Of a stretch of 48,431 nt of DNA, positions 1 through 7,934 are shown one piece after another. Within the stretch, counting starts at the first letter, position 1, and each line of letters opens with the position of its first letter. The translations under genes were made by a program, and so were the position numbers. A model generated the notes under the pieces. It was not told the DNA's origin. It saw only the letters and a list, made by a program, of their open reading frames with translations, and searched no databases. The stretch is from NCBI RefSeq assembly GCF_001968835.1, contig NZ_MRDE01000004.1:1-48431 (forward strand), in the 5' to 3' direction. The stretch comes from Tersicoccus phoenicis. Lineage in GTDB: Bacteria > Actinomycetota > Actinomycetes > Actinomycetales > Micrococcaceae.

Positions 1-80
1 ATCGCGCGGCCATCATTCACAACCAAATCTACCGCGTTGGCCTTGTACTCGTCAGTGAAGCTACGTCTCGTCGATCCCAT
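1..80 (-). CDS. IS3-family transposase OrfA, N-terminal part (runs off window)
   Basis: Reading the minus strand from the ATG at 80 gives 26 codons beginning MGSTRRSFTDEYKANAVDLV. This is the usual start of IS3-family OrfA proteins, the helix-turn-helix DNA-binding half of the transposase; the S/TxEYK(A)xAV signature is typical of the family. The gene continues beyond base 1, so its completeness is unknown. The bases between 80 and about 130 would be the terminal region of the element. Assignment rests on this short stretch only. Confidence 0.7.
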   Translation of the reverse strand, partial: MGSTRRSFTDEYKANAVDLVVNDGRA

Positions 81-130
81 AGCCGGTTCCCTTCATTTCT
101 CGGGAACCCGCCCATCAAACCCTGTGTCCA
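81..130. mobile_element. Probable terminal end of the IS3-family element
   Basis: About 50 non-coding bases separate the OrfA start from the IS982 transposase fragment. On the minus strand the outer edge reads TGGACACAGGG, and a TG...CA terminus fits IS3-family ends. The exact boundary (about 130) is inferred, because the other end lies outside the window and no target duplication can be checked. Confidence 0.4.
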
Positions 131-532
131 CCAGAGTGGGAACGGTCCAAACGCACCGTGCTCCTGGACGTGCTCGCCACCGACCAGGATCTGGCCGCCC
201 GGCCCCGACAGTTGCTGATCGGCGACAAGAACTATCACGGTCGCGAGTTCGAGACCGCCCTGACCAGTGCCGGGATCGAACTGCTCCGCCCGGCCCGCAA
301 AGGTGAGCGACCCCGGCCCGGCGCCCAGTTCTTCAGACCACTACGCCAGATCATCGAGTCCGTCTTCGACACCTTCAAAGGCCAACTCGATCTCGAGCAC
401 CACGGCGGACACACCACCACCGGTGTGCTCGTGCGCGTCCTGCAACGCATCCTCGCACTGACCGCGGCCATCTGGCACAACGACCGAACCGGACAACCCG
501 TCAGACGATCCCTCACCGCCTACGACCACTGA
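131..532 (+). pseudogene. IS982-family transposase, 3' fragment
   Basis: The open frame runs from about 131 to the stop at 530-532 and encodes the C-terminal 120-130 residues of an IS982-type DDE transposase. Two catalytic regions are visible: the D of LIGDKNYHG and the E of LRQIIESVFDTFKGQLDLE, followed by the conserved tail IWHNDR...RSLTAYDH. The N-terminal half, including the first catalytic Asp, is missing because the frame begins at the presumed IS3-family end. No start codon is needed; this is an inactivated remnant. The right end of the element should lie just after the stop, near 550. Confidence 0.8.
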
Positions 533-589
533 CCCCTTGGAATAGGTCATCTAGTTCACCACCCCGTCCCTCCCGAGCCCGGAGTACCC

Positions 590-1927
590 ATGAGCAACGA
601 TGCTCCCACCACCCCGCCCGTCGCCTCGATCGCGTCCGACCGCCGCGAAGTGAGTCGGGTCCTGCTGTCCAGCTACCTGGGCAGCACCGTCGAGTTCTAC
701 GACTTCCTGCTTTACGCCACCGCCTCGTCGCTCGTTTTCGGCGCCGTGTTCTTCGCAAACCTGGACCCGCTGACCGCGACCATCGCCTCCTTCGGCACGT
801 TCGCCGCCGGCTACCTGGCCCGGCCGCTCGGCGGCTTGGTCTTCGGTCACTTCGGCGATCGGCTCGGCCGCAAGAAGATGCTCGTCCTGACCATGACTCT
901 GATGGGCGTCGGGTCCACCCTGATCGGCCTCATCCCGACCCCGGCCGTGATCGGGGGGCTGGCGCCGATCCTGCTCATCCTGCTGCGCGTGTGCCAGGGC
1001 ATCGCGGTCGGCGGCGAGTGGGGCGGGGCGGCGCTGATGGCCCTGGAGCACTCCGCGGAGGGCAGGCGCGGGTTCGCGGCGTCCTTCGCCAACGCCGGCG
1101 CTCCCTCGGGCGCGGTGCTCGGCACGCTGATCATGGGCATCTTCGCCGCCCTACCATCGGACCAGTTCCTGGCCTGGGGTTGGCGGATTCCCTTCCTGTT
1201 CTCCCTCGTGCTGCTCGCCGTCGGCCTGTACGTCCGATCCCGCATCTCCGAGAGCCCGGTGTTCAAGGCTGCCCTCGCCATGGCCGAGCGGAACCAGGCC
1301 GAGCGCCCCGCCATTCCGCTGCTCTCCGTGCTGCGCCGTCCGAAGGCGCTCATCCTCACGGCCCTCGGCGCCGCCGCCGGCTTCGCCTTCCAGGTCACCC
1401 TGGCCACTTTCGCCATCACCTACGCGGTGGCCGCCGGCGCCGAGCGACAAGCCACCCTGTTCGCGTTCTCCGCCGCCTCGTTCATTAGCATCTTCGTGGT
1501 GATCGGGGCCGGCCGGCTCTCGGACCGGGTGGGCCGGAAGCCGATGATCATCGCCGGGCTGGTGCTGTTCATCCTCTACCTGTTCCCGATGTTCGCGCTG
1601 TTCGGGTCCCGGAGCCCGTGGCTGATCTTCCTCGGCTTCACCATCGGCCTGATCCTGCACTCGTGCATGTTCGGTCCGCTCGCCGCGTTCATCTCCGAGC
1701 AGTTCGGCACCGCCTCCCGCTACACCGGCGCCTCGGGCGGTTACCAGCTGGCCACCCTGCTCGGTGCCGGCTTCACGCCCGGCATCCTCGCGTCCCTCTA
1801 CGCGTCCAGCCAGCGCTCGATCGTGCCCGTGGTCGTCTTCCTCGCCGTCGTCGGTGTCGTAAGCCTGCTGGCGGTGCTGCTCACCCGCGAGGGCCGCGAC
1901 CTGAACCTGACCACCGTCGAGCACTGA
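590..1927 (+). CDS. MFS transporter, metabolite:H+ symporter (MHS) type
   Basis: A 445-residue polytopic membrane protein of the MHS branch of the major facilitator superfamily (ShiA/ProP/KgtP-like). The N-terminus has the MHS signature GSTVEFYDFLLYATASSLVF in helix 1, then the loop 2-3 motif GHFGDRLGRKKML and the matching SDRVGRKPM loop in the second half. Twelve hydrophobic segments can be counted. The ATG at 590 follows CGGAG. The acyl-CoA synthetase gene begins 36 bases downstream, so the pair probably imports an organic or aromatic acid and then activates it with CoA. The substrate cannot be told from sequence. Confidence 0.88.
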   Translation: MSNDAPTTPPVASIASDRREVSRVLLSSYLGSTVEFYDFLLYATASSLVFGAVFFANLDPLTATIASFGTFAAGYLARPLGGLVFGHFGDRLGRKKMLVLTMTLMGVGSTLIGLIPTPAVIGGLAPILLILLRVCQGIAVGGEWGGAALMALEHSAEGRRGFAASFANAGAPSGAVLGTLIMGIFAALPSDQFLAWGWRIPFLFSLVLLAVGLYVRSRISESPVFKAALAMAERNQAERPAIPLLSVLRRPKALILTALGAAAGFAFQVTLATFAITYAVAAGAERQATLFAFSAASFISIFVVIGAGRLSDRVGRKPMIIAGLVLFILYLFPMFALFGSRSPWLIFLGFTIGLILHSCMFGPLAAFISEQFGTASRYTGASGGYQLATLLGAGFTPGILASLYASSQRSIVPVVVFLAVVGVVSLLAVLLTREGRDLNLTTVEH

Positions 1928-1963
1928 TCCCTCCCCTGCAGCTCTCTGTCGAAAGGAGTTCCC

Positions 1964-3509
1964 GTGCTGAATAACGGCCTCGGATCCTGGCCGCACCGGC
2001 GGCTGCCCAAGTCGGCCGGGCGCACCGCGCTGGTGTGCCGGGGCCGGACGATCAGTTACGACGAGCTCGCCGAGCGCGTCGACCGGCTGGCCGCCGTGCT
2101 CCGTGCGCACGGCGTCCGGCCGGGTGACCGGGTGGCCTATCTCGGTGAGAACCACCCGGCGTTCCTCGAGACGCTGTTCGCCACCGGCGGGTGCGGGGCG
2201 ATCTTCGTGCCGTTGAACACACGGCTGGCCGCCCCCGAACTGCGGTTCGCCTTCACCGACAGCGGTGCGACCGTCCTCGTCCACGCGTCCTCGCTCACCG
2301 GTCTCGCCGTGGCCGGCAGCGCGGACACGGCGGTGGCCCTGCGGGTGCGGGTGGACGACGGACCCGACCCGCGGTTCACCGGTACGGTCCCGGCCCAGGA
2401 CGTCGACCTCGAGGAAGCACTCGCTGCGACGGACCCGGTCTGGATCGATCTGCCGGTCACACACGAGGATCCGGCCCTGATCCTCTACACGTCCGGCACC
2501 ACGGGGCGGCCGAAGGGCGCCGTGCTCACCCACGGCAACGTGACGTGGAACTGCCTGAACGTGCTGGTGGACTTCGATCTCTCCTCGACCGACGTGTCCC
2601 TGATGATCTCCCCGTTGTTCCACGTCGCGGCGCTGGACATGGGCGCGCTGCCGACCCTGCTCAAGGGCGGCACCCTGGTCCTCGAGCCCCGGTTCGATCC
2701 GGGGGAGGCGCTGCGGCTGATCGAGGAGTACCGGGCGACGGCGATCTCGGGGGTCCCCACCACGTATCAGATGCTGGCCGAGCACCCGGACTGGGCGACC
2801 CGGGACATCTCGTCGCTGAGCAAGCTCACGTGCGGGGGGTCGGCCGTCCCGCACCGGGTGCTGGCAGCGTACGAGGAACGCGGGCTCGCCTTCACCATGG
2901 GGTACGGCATGACGGAGACGGCGCCGGGCGCCACCACCTTGCCGGTCCGCTACTCGGCGGAGAAAGCCGGGTCCGGGGGACTGCCGCACTTCTTCACCGA
3001 CGCCCGGATCGCCGACCCTGCCGGTGACGCACTGGCTGCCGGGCAGACGGGCGAGATCCAGATCTGCGGCCCCAACGTCATCAGCGCGTACTGGCAGCGG
3101 CCCGACGCCACGGAGCAGTCCTTCGAGGAGGGCGGCTGGTTCCGGTCCGGGGACATGGGTCACCTGGACGAGGACGGCTTCCTGTTCATCTCGGACCGGC
3201 TCAAGGACATGATCATCTCGGGCGGGGAGAACATCTACCCCGCCGAGATCGAACAGATCATCGCCCAGCTCGACCCGGTCGCCGCCGTCGCCGTCATCGG
3301 CGTCCCGGACGAGAGGTGGGGGGGAGGTCGGCCGAGCGGTCATCACGGTGCGCGAGGGGGCGACGTTGACGGCCGACGAGGTGCTGGCACACCTGGACGG
3401 CCGACTCGCGCGGTACAAGATCCCGAAATCGGTGGTGTTCGCCGACGAGATGCCGCGCACCGCGAGCGGAAAGATCCGCAAGGCCGACCTGCGCAAGCAG
3501 TTCGGCTGA
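1964..3509 (+). pseudogene. AMP-forming acyl-CoA synthetase with a single-base frameshift
   Basis: An ANL-superfamily ligase of about 514 residues: adenylation P-loop YTSGTTGRPKG (residues 175-185), YGMTETA, and the hinge region SDRLKDMIISGGENIYPAEIE. The GTG start at 1964 follows GAAAGGAG. The frame breaks at a run of seven G (3318-3324). Reading with six G restores the expected C-terminal lid VIGVPDERWGEVGRAV... through the catalytic-lysine motif ASGKIRKADLRKQFG and a stop at 3507-3509. As written, the original frame carries nonsense to 3718. Either a homopolymer sequencing error, a real lesion, or slippage. Partner of the upstream transporter. Confidence 0.85.
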
Positions 3510-3557
3510 CGCGTCGGCCGCTCCGACGACCCCACCCGCGCCGAGAGTACGGCTACT

Positions 3558-3672
3558 GCACCCATCCGGGCACCATGACGACAATGTCCGCACACTCGGC
3601 ATCCCGGCCGCCGCCGAGTGTGCGTGTACCGCACTCATCCGGGTCCCTTGACGACATCGTCCGCACACTCGA
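3558..3672. repeat. Imperfect 42-base direct repeat with an inverted core
   Basis: Copies at 3558-3599 and 3631-3672 match at 35 of 42 positions and end in CCGCACACTCG. Between them the core occurs inverted as GCCGAGTGTGCG (about 3613-3624). The repeat fills the gap between the synthetase remnant and the next gene. A related pair of cores lies at 11636-11705. Confidence 0.7.
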
Positions 3673-3722
3673 CGTAAGAAGCTGCCGATCCTCGGCCTCG
3701 GCCGACGTGCCAGACTGAGCCC

Positions 3723-4670
3723 GTGGCCGAACGGAAGAACCCGCCGTCGATCCGTCTGCCCCTGTCCGGGACGGTGGCCTCGATCGAGCCCGACGGCTGG
3801 GGCGGCGACGGACACGTACTGTTCCTCGGCGGCGCCGAGCAGTCGCACGTCGACCTGACCGACCAGACGCGGATCGTCTACGAGTACCTGTACCGGATCA
3901 GCAACGTCATCGACGCGCTACCGGCCGGCCCGATCCGGGCCATCCACCTGGGCGCCGGCGCGATGACCCTGGCCCGCTACATCGCCGTCACGCGCCCGGG
4001 CTCGCCGCAGGTCGCCGTCGATATCGAGGGGGGACTGCTCTCGTTCGTCGAGACGCACCTGCCCCTGCCGGAGGACACCGTCCTGCAGCGGATCGGGGAC
4101 GACGCCCGGATCGCCGCCGGATTCGCGGCGCACCTGCTCGGCGGTCGTGTCGACGTCGTCGTCCTGGACGTCTTCGCCGACGCCGACGCTCCGGCGCACC
4201 TGACCACGACCGGCTTCTACCGGGAACTCGCAGCTCTGCTCGACGACGGCGGCGTCCTGGCCGTCAACGTGGGCGACGACCCGCCCCTGACGTTCTTCCG
4301 CGGCCAGGCCGCCGCCCTGCTCGAGGTGTTCGACGGCGCCCTGGCCCTCGCCGAGGCCCCGATGTTCAGCGGCCGGCACGCGGGCAACCTCGTGCTCATC
4401 GCCTCCCGCCGGCCGCTGACGCGCGACTGGCTCGACGCCGTCGTGGCGGGGGGCCCGCATCCGGCGGCCGGTCTGGACCGGGACGAGCTCGCTGCATTCG
4501 CCGCGGGGGTACCGGCACCGTCGGACGACCCCGACCAGCGGTGGCTGGCGGCGAACGCGGAGCGCCGTCGTCGTCTCCGTCGGCTGACGCACGGGCTCGA
4601 CCCCGACGTCCCGGCCCCGGACCTCGACGAGGAGGACCCCGGGCCGCTACCGGGACCGACGGCCGGCTAG
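3723..4670 (+). CDS. Spermidine-synthase-like (SAM-dependent methyltransferase fold) protein
   Basis: A 315-residue soluble protein with a Rossmann-type core: AIHLGAGAMTLARYIA matches the glycine-rich SAM/dcSAM loop, VAVDIEGGLL the acidic residue after strand 2, and VDVVVLDVFADADAPAHL the strand 4 region of spermidine-synthase-like proteins. Actinobacterial genomes often annotate this family as spermidine synthase, but the true substrate is unproven and polyamine synthesis is not implied. The GTG at 3723 is the first start in the frame. It converges with the next gene, with 12 bases between the stops. Confidence 0.75.
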   Translation: MAERKNPPSIRLPLSGTVASIEPDGWGGDGHVLFLGGAEQSHVDLTDQTRIVYEYLYRISNVIDALPAGPIRAIHLGAGAMTLARYIAVTRPGSPQVAVDIEGGLLSFVETHLPLPEDTVLQRIGDDARIAAGFAAHLLGGRVDVVVLDVFADADAPAHLTTTGFYRELAALLDDGGVLAVNVGDDPPLTFFRGQAAALLEVFDGALALAEAPMFSGRHAGNLVLIASRRPLTRDWLDAVVAGGPHPAAGLDRDELAAFAAGVPAPSDDPDQRWLAANAERRRRLRRLTHGLDPDVPAPDLDEEDPGPLPGPTAG

Positions 4671-4682
4671 TCGATCGTCCGG

Positions 4683-5273
4683 TCAGTAGAGCGTCTCGCC
4701 GCGGGCGAGCATCGCCACGAACTGCTTGATCCGGCGTGCCCGCGTCGCCTCCCGCTTGGCGTTCTGGATCCGGAAGTACAGCGCGTACCGGTTCTGGCTC
4801 GACAAGGTCGCGTAGAACGCCGCGGCCTCGGGGTTCGCGGCGAGCGCGGCGAGGAAGTCCGGATGGGGTTGGGCAACCTTCGGCCCGGCGTAGGCGGCGT
4901 CCCAGCGCCCGTCCGCCCGGGCCCGTTCCACCTCTGCGAGGCCGCGCGGCGTCATCGTCCCGGCCCCGATCATTGCCTCGACAGCGGTGCGGTTGCGTAC
5001 CGACCACATGCTGCGGGACCGGCGTGGGGTGAAGCGCTGCAGGTAGTAGGTCTCGTCCAGGCCGCGGGCCTGCCCGTCGATCCAGCCGTACTGCAGCGCG
5101 ACCTCGAGGGCCTCGGCGTAGGTGATCGTCAGCACGCTCGGGTCCTTCTTCACCGCACCCTTCTTCGCGAAGACGAGCCAGACGCCGGCGTCGTCGTCCT
5201 GGTGCTCATCCACCCACGCCCGCCAGGCAGCCGGCGTCGTGAAGCGCAGGCGTGGGGCGTCGACAGTGGCCAT
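4683..5273 (-). CDS. YdeI/OmpD-associated (bacteriocin-protection-like) family protein
   Basis: A 196-residue cytoplasmic protein. The N-terminal part has the family pattern WRAWVDEHQDDDAGVWLVFAKK followed by TYAEALEVALQYGWIDGQ and YYLQRFTPRRSRSMWS, and the C-terminus is the lysine/arginine-rich helical segment with NAKREATRARRIKQFVAMLARG. The ATG at 5273 is chosen over upstream starts because GAGGAG lies just before it and the conserved region begins shortly after. The family is linked by name to bacteriocin protection in E. coli, but the biochemical role is unknown. Confidence 0.82.
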   Translation of the reverse strand: MATVDAPRLRFTTPAAWRAWVDEHQDDDAGVWLVFAKKGAVKKDPSVLTITYAEALEVALQYGWIDGQARGLDETYYLQRFTPRRSRSMWSVRNRTAVEAMIGAGTMTPRGLAEVERARADGRWDAAYAGPKVAQPHPDFLAALAANPEAAAFYATLSSQNRYALYFRIQNAKREATRARRIKQFVAMLARGETLY

Positions 5274-5462
5274 CAGTGCTCCTCGGGGCGGACGGGTGCT
5301 CGGTGTCACGGCCGGTGAGGTCGAACCTCCGGGGGCCGTGAACCGGGCACACACCACTGTGCCCCGGCCTCTTGCGCGGGGCAAGAACACCGGGCAAGCG
5401 GACGGGGCGCAGGGCCTGCGGTCGCGAACGAGCCCGATGCCGGGCGGGGCACGCGCGGGTGG

Positions 5463-6233
5463 TCAGCGGCTGCCGACCAGGTGCGCGTAGACGATCGTGT
5501 TGTCCTCGAACCGGCCGCTGGCGGCCTGGTAGTTGCCACACGTGATCAACCGGATCTCGGCGCGTGCCGTATTCCCGTACACCTCGAGGGTGGGAAACGC
5601 GTCCTTCCGCACGGTCTGCAGCCGATCGACCTGGAACAATGCCACCCGCCCGTCGGAGCGGGTGACGGTGAACCGCTGGCCCGGCTTCATCTCGTTCAGG
5701 CGGTAGAACACGCCTTCCGGGATGGTGGTCGTGTTGACGTGGCCGAGGATCACCGACGGGCCCTGCTGGCCGGGGCTGGGTGAGTACTCGTACCAGCCGG
5801 CCGGGGATCCGGCCTCCCCGGGGGGCACCGCGACGGTGCCGTCGGCCTGACGGCCCAACGTCATCAGGTCGGTTGCCACACCGATCTCCGGTATCTCCAG
5901 CCGGGTCGGCCGGGAAGCGGGCAGGACCGGGCCGCTGGGCTTGAGCTTCTGGGGCGCCTGGGTCGCGGCCGGCGTGGGCGACGTCGGTCCCGTGGTGGCG
6001 GTCGATGTCGGTTTCGATGCCGGTGCCGGTGCCGAGGACGACGACGGGGCGGACGAAGGTGTTGGGGTGCCGCTGGCACCGGGGCGGCTGATGCCGACGC
6101 TCGCGCTCGCTTCGGCACCGTTCGCGGCGGGGCCGGCGCACCCCGAGAGGGCGACGCTCGCCAGCCCGAGGGTGAGCACGGCACCCGCCGCGAACCGGGA
6201 GACCGGTCCGCGGCGGCTGCGTGTGTCACTCAT
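5463..6233 (-). CDS. Class F sortase, predicted lipoprotein
   Basis: A 256-residue transpeptidase. Residues 16-32 form a signal peptide with lipobox ALSGC (Cys32), then a low-complexity Pro/Ser/Thr/Ala linker to about residue 95. The C-terminal sortase domain contains the catalytic His in ILGHVNT (His165), the Cys in RLITCGN (Cys232) and an Arg in GRFEDN (Arg241), the layout of class F enzymes from actinobacteria. It lies 14 bases downstream of a C-terminally anchored secreted protein, a likely partner or substrate. A lipid anchor instead of an uncleaved membrane helix is somewhat unusual. Confidence 0.85.
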   Translation of the reverse strand: MSDTRSRRGPVSRFAAGAVLTLGLASVALSGCAGPAANGAEASASVGISRPGASGTPTPSSAPSSSSAPAPASKPTSTATTGPTSPTPAATQAPQKLKPSGPVLPASRPTRLEIPEIGVATDLMTLGRQADGTVAVPPGEAGSPAGWYEYSPSPGQQGPSVILGHVNTTTIPEGVFYRLNEMKPGQRFTVTRSDGRVALFQVDRLQTVRKDAFPTLEVYGNTARAEIRLITCGNYQAASGRFEDNTIVYAHLVGSR

Positions 6234-6247
6234 GACGATCGGAACCG

Positions 6248-7060
6248 TCAGCCCTGGGCCCGGTCACGGGCCGCACGACGCCGGTTCAGGCCGAACGCGG
6301 TGGCGCCGCCGGCCACGAGCACGCCACCGGCGGCCGCCAGCACGCCGGGGGTGGCGTCCGTCCCGGTCGACGTGGTGGACACCTGAGCGGCAGGCTTGAC
6401 GCCGGTCTCCGGAGCGCCGTTGGGCATGGCAGCCATCTGCGAGGCGGTGAGCGTACCGCACAGCGCCGGCGAGGTGGCAGCCAGCGGCAGCGACGGGACG
6501 ATGTCACTCTTGGCCTTGGCCGCGGCCGGCGACAGCGTGGCCGGGTCCAGACCGTGCACCACGACCGACGCCTTGCCGCCCTTGAGCGCATCGGCCGTTT
6601 CCGCGCTGAGCGTGAAGGTGCGCTTGTAGTTGATCGTCGACCCGCTCGGAGCCAGCTGCAGGTTCGTGGCCGCGGCCGGTGACGTGTCCCCGCTCAAGGT
6701 CAAGGTCTGGGCGATCTTGCCGTAGTGCGGCATACCCTCGGTGACACTGACGACTCCGTCGCCGTTCTTGTCGGCCGACGCGCTCGGGCACATGCCCATG
6801 GCGCCGATGTGGATGTGCTGCACGTGCGGGTAGGGCTTGCCGTTGAACGACTGCGGCAGGCCCGTGACGTTCTCGGTGACGGTCGCCTGGTCGCCCGAGA
6901 CCGAGACCCAGACGCTGCCGCTTGCCGAGCTGCCGTTGAGAGCACCCAGCTGGGTCTGGTAGACGGTGGCGTCGCCCTGAGCCTGGGCGGGTGCGGCGGC
7001 GAGGGCCAGGGCGCTCAGCGCCAGGGCCGGGGCCGCGAGCAGTGCGGAGGTGCGCTTCAT
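6248..7060 (-). CDS. Secreted CHRD-like protein with C-terminal membrane anchor
   Basis: 270 residues. The start at 7060 gives a clean signal peptide (MKRTSALLAAPALALSAL... cleaved after APAQAQ). The body resembles the CHRD/superoxide-dismutase-like beta fold, with a His cluster HVQHIHIG, and includes a calcium-loop-like DKNGDGVVSVTEG. After a Thr/Ser-rich stretch comes PETG, then a Gly/Ala/Val hydrophobic segment and NRRRAARDRAQG, which is the overall plan of a sortase-processed surface protein, although no canonical LPxTG is present. It precedes the sortase gene in the same transcription direction. Function unknown; metal binding by the His cluster is a guess. Confidence 0.75.
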   Translation of the reverse strand: MKRTSALLAAPALALSALALAAAPAQAQGDATVYQTQLGALNGSSASGSVWVSVSGDQATVTENVTGLPQSFNGKPYPHVQHIHIGAMGMCPSASADKNGDGVVSVTEGMPHYGKIAQTLTLSGDTSPAAATNLQLAPSGSTINYKRTFTLSAETADALKGGKASVVVHGLDPATLSPAAAKAKSDIVPSLPLAATSPALCGTLTASQMAAMPNGAPETGVKPAAQVSTTSTGTDATPGVLAAAGGVLVAGGATAFGLNRRRAARDRAQG

Positions 7061-7170
7061 GTTGATTCTCCCATGACTAAGAGCAACCGACGGGTGTCGG
7101 TGCCTGTGATCCAACTGACAACGGGTATTCGGAGTCGCGCGGTTCCCGGATTGGATGCCTGCGATACCGG

Positions 7171-7785
7171 TCAGAACGAGTCGTGCTGCCAGCAGGCGAT
7201 GACGACGCTGGCGATGCTGTACGCGTCCTGTGCGCGCTGCCCCGTGGGGCGGTCCGTCAGCTGGCGGGCGTCGACGGTGAGCGTCATACCGTCCTTGAGG
7301 AAGAGCACCACGCCGTCGTCCGTGCTGGCGCCGGGCAGGCCGAAGTTGGTGAGCCCGTCGATGGTGGTGATGCCGGGGTATCGGGACCGTTGCTGGTCGT
7401 ACCAGGTACGCTCGCCGCCCTTCGGCGGCTGTTTCACGGTGATCACCAAGGCACCGCCGACGGCGGGGTAACGGCAGGTGAACAAGCGGTCGTTCCAGCT
7501 GGAAGTGCGCGCCGTATCGCCGATCAACGCGCTGACCTTGGCCAGCACCCGCTTGTCCGTACAGATCATGCTGATCCGCGCGGACGGGACCGCGTCGCTG
7601 CCGGCCGTCGAGGACGCTGACGGAGAGCCGGACGACGCCGGGGAGGACGACGCCGGGGCCGACGCCGGGGACGACGACGCGGTGGCCGACAGGCCGGGGG
7701 ACGGCGGTGGCGTGGCGGCCGGCGGGCCGGCGCACCCGGCGAGTGCGATCACCCCGACGGCGAGAACGAAACCGGTACGGCGCAT
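7171..7785 (-). CDS. Hypothetical lipoprotein with Ser/Pro/Ala-rich linker
   Basis: A 204-residue predicted lipoprotein: MRRTGFVLAVGVIALAGC is a signal peptide ending in lipobox LAGC (Cys18). A Ser/Pro/Ala linker to about residue 65 leads to a globular domain with two cysteines (MICTDKRVL and FTCRYP) that could pair. The layout is like DUF3558-type actinobacterial lipoproteins, but I cannot confirm the family. The ATG at 7785 has GGAGT six bases upstream. It is separated by 110 bases from the CHRD-like gene and may have its own promoter. Confidence 0.7.
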   Translation of the reverse strand: MRRTGFVLAVGVIALAGCAGPPAATPPPSPGLSATASSSPASAPASSSPASSGSPSASSTAGSDAVPSARISMICTDKRVLAKVSALIGDTARTSSWNDRLFTCRYPAVGGALVITVKQPPKGGERTWYDQQRSRYPGITTIDGLTNFGLPGASTDDGVVLFLKDGMTLTVDARQLTDRPTGQRAQDAYSIASVVIACWQHDSF

Positions 7786-7934
7786 GATCGACTCCTGCAG
7801 ACGGTAGCGGGCGGATCGAGGGGACACGACGTGTTCGGCGCCGGGAGCCCCGGCGGATTGGCCCGCGCGGCCCACGATTCCGCTACCGGCGAGGTCGGCC
7901 GCACCGGCCACCGGGCGATGTCTAGGGTGGGAGC

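Noticed and set aside
1151-3634. 827-codon open frame on the minus strand
   Set aside because: It is antisense to the transporter and the ligase, has Gly/Arg/Asp/Glu-rich shadow composition and no motif.
6248-7735. 495-codon version of the CHRD-like gene
   Set aside because: Residues before MKRTSALLAAP are shadow of the lipoprotein gene; the signal peptide fixes the start at 7060.
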